Positions 1 to 9,254 of a DNA stretch of 64,000 nt are shown piece by piece (within the stretch, counting starts at the first letter, position 1; each line of letters begins with the position of its first letter). The stretch is taken from NCBI RefSeq assembly GCF_036227225.1, contig NZ_CP109444.1, positions 7,359,501-7,423,500 on the forward strand, written 5' to 3'. Position numbers and translations under genes: made by a program. Source of the stretch: Streptomyces sp. NBC_01478. Its GTDB lineage: Bacteria > Actinomycetota > Actinomycetes > Streptomycetales > Streptomycetaceae. The notes under the pieces are model-generated. The model did no database searches and was not told the origin of the DNA. It was given only the letters and a program-made list of their open reading frames with translations.

Positions 1-2
1 GT

Positions 3-74
3 ACGGAGGCCGGCGACCGTCCGGCGACCGAGCGCTGGTGGCGGGACCGTAGTCCGAGGAGTGTTCCCTGGTGA
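3..74 (+). CDS. Possible C-terminal tail of an upstream gene (partial)
   Basis: An open frame enters from the left edge and ends at a TGA at 72-74. The 23 residues are charged and arginine-rich and mostly use G or C in third positions. Its stop overlaps the GTG start of the next gene by 4 bp (GTGA), the usual arrangement of translationally coupled genes. The fragment is too short to assign a function, and chance openness is possible at this GC content. Confidence 0.35.
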   Translation, partial: TEAGDRPATERWWRDRSPRSVPW

Positions 75-709
75 CCCGGCGGGGCTTCGCACGCCAACCC
101 GCCCCAGGAGACCACCCGTTGCTGCCCCCAGCCGTACGCGAACTCCCCTACGGCTGGGACGCCGGCTTCCAATGGCCCGCCCAACTCCCCGAATCCGCCG
201 ACAACATCGCCCGCGCCCGCGCGATCCTCCAGGCCTGCGCACCGACCGCACCCGTACCCGACCCCGTCCCCGACCCCAACTGGACCGGCGACGGGGACGA
301 GGCCCCGGAGGAGCCCGCCTGGCTCGAAGTCCGCGTGGTGATGCGGGACTTCATGCCGTACGCGAACCTGGTCACCGAGGAGCGGATGACCGAGGCGACG
401 CGCGAGTGCGCCCTGCTCGGCATCCCCGGCGTACCGGCCGATCCGCACAGCGAGGAGGCCGCGCTCTTCACCCGGCGCTGGGTGACCTGGATCGCCGGCT
501 GGATCGCCGCCGAGGTCTTCACCTGGCTCGGCATGTGCGTCGACGACGAGACCCTCGTGACCCCGTGGGCGATGGAACTGGCCGAGCGGTACGCCCGGTT
601 CGGCTTCGTCCCCGACCAGGCCGTGGCGCTGCTCCAATGGCACGGCACCGTGCCCCGCAGCCGCGAAGCCCTGGCCCGCCTGACAGCCGAAGGCACACGG
701 CCACCGTGA
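71..709 (+). CDS. Unknown 212-aa protein
   Basis: I do not recognise this family. The protein is acidic and Trp-rich. It has a Pro/Asp-rich stretch around residues 55-80, then a helical part that includes a run ending WIAGWIAAEVFTWLGM (about 135-160). No signal peptide or clear membrane anchor is visible. The start is a GTG that overlaps the stop of the preceding frame by 4 bp, so it is probably the last gene of an operon entering from the left. The next gene lies on the opposite strand and converges on it. Confidence 0.7.
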   Translation: MTRRGFARQPAPGDHPLLPPAVRELPYGWDAGFQWPAQLPESADNIARARAILQACAPTAPVPDPVPDPNWTGDGDEAPEEPAWLEVRVVMRDFMPYANLVTEERMTEATRECALLGIPGVPADPHSEEAALFTRRWVTWIAGWIAAEVFTWLGMCVDDETLVTPWAMELAERYARFGFVPDQAVALLQWHGTVPRSREALARLTAEGTRPP

Positions 710-733
710 TCCCCGGGAACCGGACGCGGGAGT

Positions 734-1126
734 TCACACCCCCTCCACCCCGTCCGCCGTCTCCGCAGGCTCCACCGTCACCCGGACCCCCACCCCCACC
801 CCCCACCCCGCCATGACCCCCGCCGCCGCCTCCAGCACATGCCGGGACCGGAACCGCGGCAGGCCCAGCCGTCCCGGCATCATCGTGTGGACGGCGACGA
901 CCTCCAGGTTCCTGTCCAGGTACGCCACGTCGATCGGGAAGCGCATCCGGAACGTGTGCACACTGCTCGCCGGCGAGAGCAGCATCGCCCCGTCGACCGT
1001 GTCCCGGCCGAGCAGCCCCTTCGTACGCGCCCGGTACGAGGTCGCCAGCTCCACTCGGACGGCGATCGCCCCCGCGGCCCCGTGCACGGTCAGCGTTCCC
1101 CGCCCGTCGCTCCAGCGTCGTCCCAT
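734..1126 (-). CDS. DUF192 domain protein
   Basis: The 130-aa protein carries the DUF192 signature: a region rich in Arg around RTKGLLGRD (residues 33-41), then HTFRMRFPIDVAYLD (about 57-71) and a C-terminal beta-strand region. DUF192 proteins are small beta-rich proteins of uncertain function, some of them exported; this copy has no obvious signal peptide. The gene is divergent from the prepilin peptidase gene, with about 120 bp between the starts. The ATG at 1126 is the first start that keeps the conserved domain intact. Confidence 0.85.
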   Translation of the reverse strand: MGRRWSDGRGTLTVHGAAGAIAVRVELATSYRARTKGLLGRDTVDGAMLLSPASSVHTFRMRFPIDVAYLDRNLEVVAVHTMMPGRLGLPRFRSRHVLEAAAGVMAGWGVGVGVRVTVEPAETADGVEGV

Positions 1127-1249
1127 GTCAGGTCACCTTCCTGTGCAACCGCGGATCCGGTGTCAACCGACCGTATCCACACGGGAGTAGGCCCTACATG
1201 GGCCCACGGACCCATGCCCCCGCCCGCCGTATCCGGATATCGTCCCGGC

Positions 1250-2044
1250 GTGCGCCTGATACTGATCCTCGTGGGTGCCCTGTGGGGCGCGTGGTCGGGC
1301 CTCCTGCTGCCCCGCGCCGCCCACCGCCTCTCCGTGGACCCCGAGGAACCCTGGAACGGGAAGTGCCCCGACGGCCACCCGATCACGGGCACGTTCGACG
1401 GCTGGCTGGGCCGGGCCCGCTGCACCGACACCACCGGCCGGTACGCGTACGGCACAACGCCGCGCCCCGAAAACCTCGCCCCCACCCCCTGCGGTCCCTA
1501 CGGCCCCCGCACCCCCGCCGTCTCCACCGCGACCGCCCTCGTCTGCGCGACCCTCGCCGCGGCCACCGGCCCCCGCCCGGAACTCGTCGTCTGGCTGCTC
1601 GCCGCCCCCGTCGCCGTCCTCCTCGCCCTGGTCGACCTCCGGGTCCACCGCCTCCCCGACGTCCTCACGCTCCCGCTCGCCGCGGCCCTCCTCGCCCTCC
1701 TCGGCATCGCGGCCGCCCTCCCCGCCGACGCGGGCTCCTGGCCCACCGCGCTCTACGGCGGTCTCGCCCTCGGCGCCACCTACGAGCTCCTGTACCTCAT
1801 CAACCCGGCCGGCATGGGCTTCGGCGACGTGAAACTCGCCCTCGGCCTCGGCACGGCCCTCGGCTGGTACGGCTGGCCGGTGCTCGTCACGGGCGCCTTC
1901 GCGGGGGTGCTGTACGGCGCTCTGTACGGCCTCGGCATGGTCGCCCTGCGCCGGGCGGGCCGTAAGACGGCGATCCCGCTGGGGCCGTTCATGCTCGGCG
2001 GAGCGTTCACGGGTCTTCTGCTGGGCGCGTTCGCGGTGTCGTGA
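1250..2044 (+). CDS. Type IV prepilin peptidase (A24 family)
   Basis: This is a polytopic membrane aspartyl protease of the A24 family, which cleaves leader peptides of type IV pilin-like proteins. The two catalytic aspartates are visible: one in LVDLRVHRLPD (about residues 126-136) and one in the GFGD motif (about 190), each beside hydrophobic segments. Near the N-terminus a pair of cysteines (about 38 and 57) may be a remnant of the zinc-binding loop of the methylase half; only two are present rather than four. Length is about 264 aa. I chose the GTG at 1250, directly before the first hydrophobic segment; an in-frame ATG at 1214 is an alternative. The open frame reaches back to 839 but runs opposite the DUF192 gene. 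Confidence 0.85.
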   Translation: MRLILILVGALWGAWSGLLLPRAAHRLSVDPEEPWNGKCPDGHPITGTFDGWLGRARCTDTTGRYAYGTTPRPENLAPTPCGPYGPRTPAVSTATALVCATLAAATGPRPELVVWLLAAPVAVLLALVDLRVHRLPDVLTLPLAAALLALLGIAAALPADAGSWPTALYGGLALGATYELLYLINPAGMGFGDVKLALGLGTALGWYGWPVLVTGAFAGVLYGALYGLGMVALRRAGRKTAIPLGPFMLGGAFTGLLLGAFAVS

Positions 2045-2098
2045 GACGGTGGTGAGACCCGGTGGCCGAGGGGCGACCGCGAACGAGGTGGTGGACCC

Positions 2099-2722
<624 letters not shown>

Positions 2723-2780
2723 AGCTGTTGCTCTCCTGTCCTGCTGTCCTGCTGTCCGCCCCGCCAGGTAGGAAGAACCC

Positions 2781-3653
2781 ATGACCGGACTCGGCGCCGT
2801 GTTCCGCCCCCAACTGCCCCCCGAGCGATTGCGGGCGGTGGTCCGACTGGCCGACGCCGCGGGGCTCGAAGAGCTCTGGCTCTGGGAGGACTGTTTCCGC
2901 GAGGGCGGGATCTCGGCCGCGGCCGCGGCCCTCGCGTGGAGCGAGCGGGTACGGATCGGGGTCGGGCTGCTGCCGGTCCCGCTGCGGAACGTCGCCATCA
3001 CGGCCATGGAGGCGGCCACGCTGCACCGGCTCTTCCCGGGACGCGCGATCCTCGGCGTCGGACACGGCGTCCAGGACTGGATGGGCCAGGTCGGCGCCCG
3101 CGTCGAGTCCCCGGTGACCCTGCTGCGCGAGCATCTCGACGCGCTGCGCGCCCTGTTGCGCGGGGAGCGCCTCACGACCGACGGCCGGTACGTCAAGCTC
3201 GACGACGTCGGCCTCGACTGGCCGCCGGCCGGCCCCGTCGAGATCCTCGCCGGCGCCACCGGCCCCCGAACCCTCCGCCTCTCCGGCGCGGCGGCCGACG
3301 GCACGATCCTCACCGCGAGCACCACGCCCGACGGCGTCCGACGGGCCCGCCGACTCATCGACGAGGGACGGCAGTCGGCCGGCCGCACCGAGCCGCACAA
3401 GGTAGTCGTCTACCTCCTCACGGCCACCGGCCCCGACGCGACCAGCCGCCTGCGCGCCGAACTCGCCGAAGAGGGCCTGGAATCGGTCCCCGACCTCGGA
3501 GCCGCCGGCGACGCCGACACCGTGGCGAAGGCCGTCCACCGCCTCGCGGAAGCCGGCGCCGACACGGTGATCCTCCAGCCCACCGGAGACGACCCCGACC
3601 CGGAGGCCTTCGTACGCTTCACGGCGGAGCAGGTCGGAAGACTCGTCTCCTGA
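2781..3653 (+). CDS. LLM-class flavin-dependent oxidoreductase
   Basis: The 290-aa protein has the luciferase-like monooxygenase (F420 or FMN dependent) TIM-barrel layout. Features include LWLWEDCFREGGI (about residues 33-45), VRIGVGLLPVPLRNVAITAM (about 57-76), FPGRAILGVGHGV with the family's G-GHG turn (about 86-98), and a C-terminal AGADTVILQPTGDDPD. Such enzymes oxidise or reduce small substrates with a reduced flavin or F420 cofactor; the substrate cannot be read from sequence. The ATG is preceded by a clear ribosome site (AGGTAGGAAG). The gene sits 58 bp after the RibD-like gene on the same strand and may share its transcript. Confidence 0.88.
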   Translation: MTGLGAVFRPQLPPERLRAVVRLADAAGLEELWLWEDCFREGGISAAAAALAWSERVRIGVGLLPVPLRNVAITAMEAATLHRLFPGRAILGVGHGVQDWMGQVGARVESPVTLLREHLDALRALLRGERLTTDGRYVKLDDVGLDWPPAGPVEILAGATGPRTLRLSGAAADGTILTASTTPDGVRRARRLIDEGRQSAGRTEPHKVVVYLLTATGPDATSRLRAELAEEGLESVPDLGAAGDADTVAKAVHRLAEAGADTVILQPTGDDPDPEAFVRFTAEQVGRLVS

Positions 3654-4317
3654 CACCGGTACCGCGCACGCTCGACGACTCCCGCGCCCGGCGCCCGACG
3701 ACCCCTGTGCCGCGCGCCCGACGACGCCCGCGCCGCGCCTCCGACGACGCCCGCGCCCGATGCCTTCCACGTGCCGCGCCTCGGACGACTTCCGCACTCG
3801 GCGCCGGATGTCACCGGTGCCCCGACTTCGAGGGCCCCCGCGCCATGCCCCCGGAGGGCGAAGGCCTTGCGCTGCGCCTCTGGTGAGCCCGGCGCCGCGT
3901 CCCTGCGATGCTCACGCCGCGCTTCCGACGACCTCCGATGCCGCGCGTCTGACGACGGCCGCGCCGAGCCTCCGGCTCCCCCGCTCGATGCCCCCCCACA
4001 ACGCCTCCGCCAACCTCCGATGCCTCACGCTTGACGGATCCCGCGCCACCCGTCCGACCACCCCCGCGCCATGCCTCCGAAGGGCGAAGGCCCCGTGCTG
4101 TACCTCCGGTTACCCCCGTGCCTCCGCGTCCGACGGTGCCGGCGCCCCGCGCCCGATGCGCCCGTGCCAGGCTGCCGACGCCCCACGTGCCCGGATGCCC
4201 CCGCCGCACCTCCGACAGCCCCCGGTGCCATGCGCCCGACTATCCCCGCGCCCCGCGCCGATACCCCCCGGCGCCCCGCGCCCGACGCCCCCGCACTACA
4301 CGTCCAACGCCCCCGCC
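3654..4317. repeat. Gene-free, degenerate GC-rich repeat tract (664 bp)
   Basis: No convincing gene lies here. The tract is built of imperfect short units such as CGCGCCCGACGAC, GCCCCGCGCCCGA and ATGCCTCCGAAGGGCGAAGGCC; for instance CGGAGGGCGAAGGCCTTGCGCTG near 3850 recurs in altered form at about 4077-4097. Open frames exist on both strands (one from 3760 to 4863 on the plus strand), but their products are low-complexity Pro/Arg/Ala chains with no consistent codon-position bias. It separates two convergent genes. Confidence 0.6.
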
Positions 4318-4836
4318 CTACACCCCCGAAGGCCGATGATCCCCCGCCGCCCCGTCGATGAGTTCCCGCGCGATGTCCATGTGCCCCGCGTGTCTCGCCG
4401 TCTCCGTGATCATGTGGACCAGGACCCAGCGCAGGGACACGGAGTGCTTGCGCCACGGCGGTTGGCCCGTCGCGTCCAGGGGCAGGTCCGTGATCACCTG
4501 GTCCGCGGCGGTGCGGGCGCGGCCGTAGAAGGCGATGATCTGTTCCGTCGTCTCGTCCGGGCCCGGGCTCATGTCCTCGTCCGTGTACGGGTCGAACCAC
4601 AGGGGTTCCACCTCGCGGCCGAAGCTCTCCACGAACCAGCCGTACTCCACCGACGCCAGATGCTTCACCAGTCCGAGCAGGCTCGTGCCCGAGGGTGTCA
4701 TCGGGCGTCTGGCCTGCTCCTCGTCCAGGCCGTCCAGCTTCCACAGGACCGCGTCCCGGACCCGGTTCAGGCTCCTGTGCAGTGTTGCTTTTTCGCTGTC
4801 GTGGTACAGCGCATCCGTGTCTCCGTCATTGGCCAT
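4318..4836 (-). CDS. DinB-family protein
   Basis: This protein of about 172 aa matches the DinB/DUF664 four-helix fold. It has an N-terminal helix with SLNRVRDAVLWKLDGLDEEQ, a conserved histidine in LLGLVKHLASVEYGWF, and a C-terminal SLRWVLVHMITETARHAGHMDIARE in which His residues complete the putative metal site. Members are metal-binding enzymes that often use thiols such as mycothiol as cofactor; the substrate here is unknown. I take the ATG at 4836 (MANDGDTDA); the frame extends 33 bp further upstream. It is divergent from the methyltransferase gene, with only 50 bp between the starts. Confidence 0.85.
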   Translation of the reverse strand: MANDGDTDALYHDSEKATLHRSLNRVRDAVLWKLDGLDEEQARRPMTPSGTSLLGLVKHLASVEYGWFVESFGREVEPLWFDPYTDEDMSPGPDETTEQIIAFYGRARTAADQVITDLPLDATGQPPWRKHSVSLRWVLVHMITETARHAGHMDIARELIDGAAGDHRPSGV

Positions 4837-4886
4837 GCTTCGAAAATTAGCAGCGGCCACTGACATCACCCTGCGACCATCGCCCC

Positions 4887-5711
4887 ATGGACAACAGCGG
4901 GAGCAGCGGGAGCAGCACGGGCAGTACGGGCAGCGCGCGCAGCTTCGACGAGCTCGTCGCGGAAGGCGTCGCCGTACCCACCGAAGGCTGGGACTTCTCC
5001 TGGTTCGAGGGCCGGGCCACCGAGGCGCGCCCCTCCTGGGGGTACGCGCGGTCCGCCGGCGACCGGCTGTCCCGCGCGACCACCGCGCTGGACATCCAGA
5101 CCGGGGGCGGGGAGGTCTTCGACTTCGCCCTGAGCCGGGCCGCCGCGCAGCCCCCGATGCTCGTCGCCGCCACCGAGGGCTGGCCGCCGAACGTCGCCAA
5201 GGCCACCGCCCTGCTCCGCTCGCGCGGTGTCGTGGTGGTCGCCGTGCCCGAGGACGCCCCGCTGCCCTTCGCCGACGCCGCGTTCGACCTGGTCCTCAGC
5301 CGCCACCCGGTCCGCGCCCACTGGCCGGAGATCGCCCGTGTCCTGCGCCCCGGCGGCACGTACTTCGCCCAGCACGTCGGCCCCCGCAGCGCCTTCGAAC
5401 TCGTCGAGCACTTCCTCGGCCCCCAGCCGGAGCCCGTGAGCGGCGGCCGAGACCCCGAACGCGAGCGGTCCGGCGCCGAGGCCGCGGGCCTGGAGATCGT
5501 CGGCCTGCGCGCCGAGCGGCTGCGCATGGAGTTCCACGACATCGCGGCCGTCGTCCACTTCCTGCGCAAGGTGATCTGGATGGTCCCCGACTTCACGGTC
5601 GAGGCCTACGAGCCCCAACTCCGCGCCCTGCACGAGCAGATCGAGACCACGGGCCCGTTCGTGACCTACAGCACCCGCCACCTCTTCGACGCCCGCAAAC
5701 CGACCGGGTGA
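4887..5711 (+). CDS. Class I SAM-dependent methyltransferase
   Basis: The 274-aa protein starts with a low-complexity Gly/Ser/Thr leader of about 15 residues. A Rossmann-type methyltransferase core follows. Motif I is TALDIQTGGGEVFDFA (about 66-81), the acidic motif II region lies near the VVAVPEDAPLPFADAAFDLV stretch (113-132), and post-motif IARVLRPGGTYFAQHVG is at about 150-166. The layout is that of ubiquinone/menaquinone-type small-molecule methyltransferases; the acceptor is unknown. An ATG 50 bp from the divergent DinB gene is the natural start. Confidence 0.87.
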   Translation: MDNSGSSGSSTGSTGSARSFDELVAEGVAVPTEGWDFSWFEGRATEARPSWGYARSAGDRLSRATTALDIQTGGGEVFDFALSRAAAQPPMLVAATEGWPPNVAKATALLRSRGVVVVAVPEDAPLPFADAAFDLVLSRHPVRAHWPEIARVLRPGGTYFAQHVGPRSAFELVEHFLGPQPEPVSGGRDPERERSGAEAAGLEIVGLRAERLRMEFHDIAAVVHFLRKVIWMVPDFTVEAYEPQLRALHEQIETTGPFVTYSTRHLFDARKPTG

Positions 5712-6383
5712 GCCGCACCGGAGGACGTCACCCCAGGTCCCCCGTATGTGCACGGATTTTCCACATCGTTATCGAGATCGACTCGCATCCCGCCCCTGAC
5801 CTCACGTAAGTTCAGACCAAGGTAATTCGCGTGAGCAAAGCCGCGCGGTCGGCACCGTGCGGTGGAGGGGGCCGCGCGGTGCCCTGCCCCGTCAAGCGGA
5901 CGTTCGCTGACGGCGTCACCCTTGAGGGCGACGCGCCGTGAGTCGGCGGAAAACCTCCACGTTCTCCTTGGAATCCGCTGTGAATCGGCCATGATCAGGG
6001 CCGGAATCCGGTCTTCCACACCCGATGACGCGTCGCCGGACGGTTTCGGAGAGTAGTTGTGGCACGCCGATGCACGCAGCATCACTTACGAAGGGTTATG
6101 GTGGAAACCCCCCCTCGGGCCGGTCCGTATCCCCCCCACGGACCGGCCCGATTTTTTGTGCCCGTTCCTGTGCCCGCTCCTGCGTCCGTTCTCGTGCCCG
6201 TTCCTGTGCCCGCTCTTCCGCGCACGGACGACGTCGCGAGGATCCGGGTCCGACCTCCTCGCCGAACCGGGTCCGACCTTCGTGTCGAACCGGGATGAGC
6301 CCAGACACCCCTTGGGGAATCGGTGTCACAGCGGGGGTAGGCTTCGCAGCCGGGGACGCCATCCACGGAGGGGCTGACAACAC
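5712..6383. other. 672-bp intergenic region before the isoprenyl transferase gene
   Basis: No convincing gene is visible; the open frames present have no family signature. The region holds a perfect rho-independent terminator (6117-6157), listed separately. Downstream of it about 60 bp of degenerate repeats of CCCGTTCCTGTG and TGCCCGCTCCTG type occur (6158-6216). The transcription start that would precede the terminator cannot be fixed by eye. Confidence 0.6.
6117..6157 (+). terminator. Strong rho-independent terminator in the uppS leader
   Basis: A perfect 12-bp stem, GGGCCGGTCCGT paired with ACGGACCGGCCC (6117-6128 and 6138-6149), has a C-rich loop and is followed by ATTTTTTG. It is 227 bp before the uppS start and about 400 bp after the methyltransferase stop, so it may end a short untranslated RNA or act as an attenuator, rather than simply end the methyltransferase transcript. 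Confidence 0.85.
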
Positions 6384-7157
6384 GTGAACGTGCGCGACAC
6401 CCTGCGCCGCCTGCTGGTCAGGTTCTACGCACGCAGGGTGGGAGGCCATCTCGACCACGCTCAGGTGCCCAAGCACGTCGGCGTCATCATGGACGGCAAC
6501 CGGCGTTGGGCGAAGGCCGCCGGCTCCACCACCGTCCAGGGCCACCAGGCCGGCGGCGACAAGATCGAGGAGTTCCTCGGCTGGTGCAGCGAGACGGACG
6601 TCGAGGTCGTCACCCTGTGGCTGCTGTCGACGGACAACTTCGACCGCCCCCAGGACGAACTCGGCCCCCTGCTCGGCATCATCGAGAACGTCGTCAGTTC
6701 CCTCGCCGCGGACGGCCGCTGGCGCGTGCACCACGTCGGCACCCTCGACCTGCTGCCCTCGGGGATGCAGTCCGCCCTCAAGGAGGCGGAGGAGTCCACC
6801 GCGCACATCGACGGGATACTCGTCAACGTCGCCATCGGCTACGGCGGCCGCCAGGAGATCGCCGACGCGGTCCGCTCGATGATCCTGGACGCCGCCGACA
6901 AGGGCACCTCCATGGAGGAGCTCGCCGACCACGTGGACGTCGACCTCATCGGCAAGCACCTCTACACGGGCGCACAGCCCGACCCCGATCTGGTGATCCG
7001 CACCAGCGGCGAGCAGCGGCTGTCCGGATTCATGCTCTGGCAGACGGCCCACTCGGAGTACTACTTCTGCGAGGTCTTCTGGCCGGCCTTCCGCAAGGTC
7101 GACTTCCTGCGCGCGATGCGTGACTACGCGGCGCGACATCGGCGTTACGGCGGATAG
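6384..7157 (+). CDS. uppS: Isoprenyl transferase (cis-prenyltransferase)
   Basis: The 257-aa enzyme condenses isopentenyl diphosphate onto an allylic diphosphate to give a Z-prenyl chain, supplying lipid carriers for cell-wall synthesis. The catalytic aspartate is D37 in HVGVIMDGNRRWAK. Conserved substrate-binding elements include LWLLSTDNFDRP (about 72-83), VNVAIGYGGRQEI (about 147-159), PDPDLVIRTSGEQRLSGF (about 197-214) and SEYYFCEVFWPAFRK. A DGNRRWA rather than DGNGRWA motif is seen in several actinobacterial paralogues, so the product chain length is uncertain. The start is GTG at 6384, after the GGAGGGG-like site of 6367-6374. Confidence 0.9.
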   Translation: MNVRDTLRRLLVRFYARRVGGHLDHAQVPKHVGVIMDGNRRWAKAAGSTTVQGHQAGGDKIEEFLGWCSETDVEVVTLWLLSTDNFDRPQDELGPLLGIIENVVSSLAADGRWRVHHVGTLDLLPSGMQSALKEAEESTAHIDGILVNVAIGYGGRQEIADAVRSMILDAADKGTSMEELADHVDVDLIGKHLYTGAQPDPDLVIRTSGEQRLSGFMLWQTAHSEYYFCEVFWPAFRKVDFLRAMRDYAARHRRYGG

Positions 7158-7529
7158 AGCAGGCCGCTACGGCGCGTGACGGCCGTAGCGGAGAATGATC
7201 GGGCCGCTACGGCGAATGACGGACAGAACCCCGGTACCACCCCCCTTGGGACGTAAGTAACAAGGAGTTCACCAGGGCGCCGTCATATGCCGTGGCATGG
7301 CGGCGCATGTTCGAGGGCATAAGCCAAGCAGGTCGACGCCCGAACCACGGGTGTCGTATCTCAGCGGACGGCACGGGGCCGTCCGCCCGGGAGGCCCTTT
7401 GCACCAGTTCGACCGTGCGGTCAGTACGGGCGAGACGGAGGGCCGGTCTCCGGCCCGCGCATCGCGGCCTGGACCGGTCCAGCTCCTCTCCGTCGCTCCC
7501 CGACCTCTTCCGAGGGGGTACGTCCTTCC
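7158..7529. other. 372-bp intergenic region and phoH leader
   Basis: Apart from the uppS hairpin, this region holds a second, imperfect hairpin at 7277-7306: GCGCCG pairs with CGGCGC around an inner ATGCC / GGCAT stem. No gene is visible. The segment probably contains the phoH promoter and an untranslated leader. Confidence 0.5.
7164..7191 (+). terminator. Hairpin after uppS
   Basis: A perfect 10-bp inverted repeat, CCGCTACGGC and GCCGTAGCGG, with an 8-nt loop begins 7 bp after the uppS stop. It has no T tract, as is common for Streptomyces terminators. A second partial copy of the left arm (GCCGCTACGGC) occurs at 7203-7213. Confidence 0.65.
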
Positions 7530-8855
7530 GTGGTGACCAGCACAAAGCGCCGTTTGCCTGACCGGCGCACTTATGTCATCGACACCAGCGTTCTGCTGGC
7601 CGACCCGAACGCACTGAACCGCTTCGAGGAGCACGAAGTCGTGCTGCCGATCGTCGTGGTCACAGAGCTGGAGGCCAAGCGGCACCATCCCGAACTCGGC
7701 TACTTCGCCCGGCAGGCCCTGCGCCTGCTGGACGAGTTCCGGGTCCGGCACGGTCGCCTCGACGCCCCCATCCCGATCGGGGAACTCGGCGGAACAGTCA
7801 GGGTCGAGCTCAACCACTCGGACCCCAGCGTGCTGCCCAGCGGCTATCGCCTGGGGGACAACGACTCCCGCATCCTCGCGGTCGCCCGCAATCTGCAGGC
7901 CGAGGGGTACGACGTCACCGTCGTGTCGAAGGACCTTCCGCTCAGGATCAAGGCATCCTCCGTCGGACTCCTCGCCGAGGAGTACCGCGCGGAACTCGCC
8001 ATCACGGGCTCCTCCGGCTGGACCGGAATGTCCGAACTGACCCTGCCCGGTGAACAGGTGGACATCCTCTTCGAGGAGGGCCACGTCTACGTCCCGGAGG
8101 CCGCGGACTTCCCCGTCCACACCGGCCTGACGATCCAGTCCGAGCGCGGAAAGGCGCTCGGCCGGGTCACCGCCGACGGCAACGTCCGGCTGGTGCGCGG
8201 CGACCGGGAGGCGTTCGGCATCAAGGGCCGCAGCGCGGAGCAGCGCATCGCGCTGGATCTGCTGCTCGACCCGGACATCGGGATCCTGTCCATGGGAGGC
8301 CGGGCCGGCACCGGCAAGTCCGCGCTCGCGCTCTGCGCGGGCCTGGAGGCCGTACTGGAGCGCGGCCAGCACAAGAAGGTGATGGTCTTCCGGCCGCTGT
8401 ACGCGGTGGGCGGACAGGAGTTGGGCTATCTGCCCGGCTCCGAGGCCGACAAGATGGGCCCCTGGGCCCAGGCGGTCTTCGACACGCTGTCCGCGGTCAC
8501 CAGCCGCGAGGTCATCGAGGAGGTCACCGCCCGCGGGATGCTCGAAGTCCTGCCGCTCACCCACATCCGCGGCCGCTCGCTGCACGACGCGTTCGTGATC
8601 GTGGACGAGGCGCAGTCCCTGGAGCGGAACGTCCTGCTGACCGTCCTGTCCCGGATCGGCGCCAACTCGCGGGTGGTCCTCACCCACGACGTGGCGCAGC
8701 GGGACAACCTGAGGGTCGGCCGCTACGACGGTGTCGTCGCCGTCGTGGAGAAGCTGAAGGGGCATCCGCTCTTCGCGCATGTGACCCTGACGAGGTCCGA
8801 GAGGTCCCAGATCGCGGCGCTTGTGACCGAAATGCTGGAGGACGGCCAAATCTGA
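7530..8855 (+). CDS. PhoH-family protein (PIN-PhoH, PhoH2 type)
   Basis: The 441-aa protein joins an N-terminal PIN nuclease domain to a C-terminal PhoH ATPase. In the PIN part, [12 protein letters not shown] (about residues 12-23) supplies the first acidic residue, VVVTELEAK the second, and [12 protein letters not shown] (about 108-119) the third. The PhoH part has Walker [13 protein letters not shown] (about 258-269) and Walker [14 protein letters not shown] (about 353-365). PhoH2 proteins of this layout are RNA helicases with ribonuclease activity. The start is GTG at 7530, with CGAGGGGG further upstream as the best ribosome site. Confidence 0.93.
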   Translation: MVTSTKRRLPDRRTYVIDTSVLLADPNALNRFEEHEVVLPIVVVTELEAKRHHPELGYFARQALRLLDEFRVRHGRLDAPIPIGELGGTVRVELNHSDPSVLPSGYRLGDNDSRILAVARNLQAEGYDVTVVSKDLPLRIKASSVGLLAEEYRAELAITGSSGWTGMSELTLPGEQVDILFEEGHVYVPEAADFPVHTGLTIQSERGKALGRVTADGNVRLVRGDREAFGIKGRSAEQRIALDLLLDPDIGILSMGGRAGTGKSALALCAGLEAVLERGQHKKVMVFRPLYAVGGQELGYLPGSEADKMGPWAQAVFDTLSAVTSREVIEEVTARGMLEVLPLTHIRGRSLHDAFVIVDEAQSLERNVLLTVLSRIGANSRVVLTHDVAQRDNLRVGRYDGVVAVVEKLKGHPLFAHVTLTRSERSQIAALVTEMLEDGQI

Positions 8856-8900
8856 GGTCATTGCAGCCAGTTGGCGCCGTCCCGCGAAGCCGAAGAGCTT

Positions 8901-8931
8901 AGCGGGGCGGCGCTTCGGCGTCCCGCTCTTT
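8901..8931 (+). terminator. Probable terminator after phoH
   Basis: AGCGGG (8901-8906) and CCCGCT (8922-8927) form an outer stem enclosing a further GC-rich pairing, followed by CTTTCTCC. It lies 45 bp after the phoH stop. Confidence 0.55.
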
Positions 8932-9254
8932 CTCCAAATCCCAGGGGGCAAACGGGATGTGAGCTTTCACACGCAACTCAGAATTGCCACCCGGCGTCCG
9001 GTTACGGCAGAGTCTCGTTCCTGTCAGGCCCCGCATACGACACACGTGTACCCCCAGCGGTACGCACCACTTGAGCATCACAGCCAACTCCACAGCGAAG
9101 TCGTATGCCGCCCGCTCTTCACGCGGCGCTCCCCGAGCGGGAGTTGCCCACCGGGCCCGTGCCTCCCGTGACCCCGCAGTTGGGAGGCCAGCGTTCAGGG
9201 GCACGATTGCGTCCGCCAGGGTCACCGAAGCGGGCGATGCTGGAAGGAAACCGT
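8932..9254. promoter_or_regulatory. Upstream region of the SLT protein gene
   Basis: About 320 bp with no convincing gene separate the phoH terminator from the transglycosylase gene. It must hold the promoter and leader. I looked for the conserved blocks of the c-di-AMP (ydaO) riboswitch that precedes related cell-wall hydrolase genes and did not find them. No other structured RNA is evident. Confidence 0.4.

Noticed and set aside
839..1249. An N-terminal extension of the prepilin peptidase
   Set aside because: The open frame reaches 839 but runs opposite the DUF192 gene and encodes Arg/His/Pro-rich sequence with no resemblance to A24 peptidases.
3760..4863. A 367-aa plus-strand frame across the repetitive tract and the DinB gene
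   Set aside because: The first part is low-complexity repeat translation and the second is antisense to the DinB protein.
8932..9254. A c-di-AMP (ydaO) riboswitch before the SLT gene
   Set aside because: Streptomyces wall-hydrolase genes often have one, but the conserved GGGGGAACC-type and GGGUGAAUC-type blocks are not present here.
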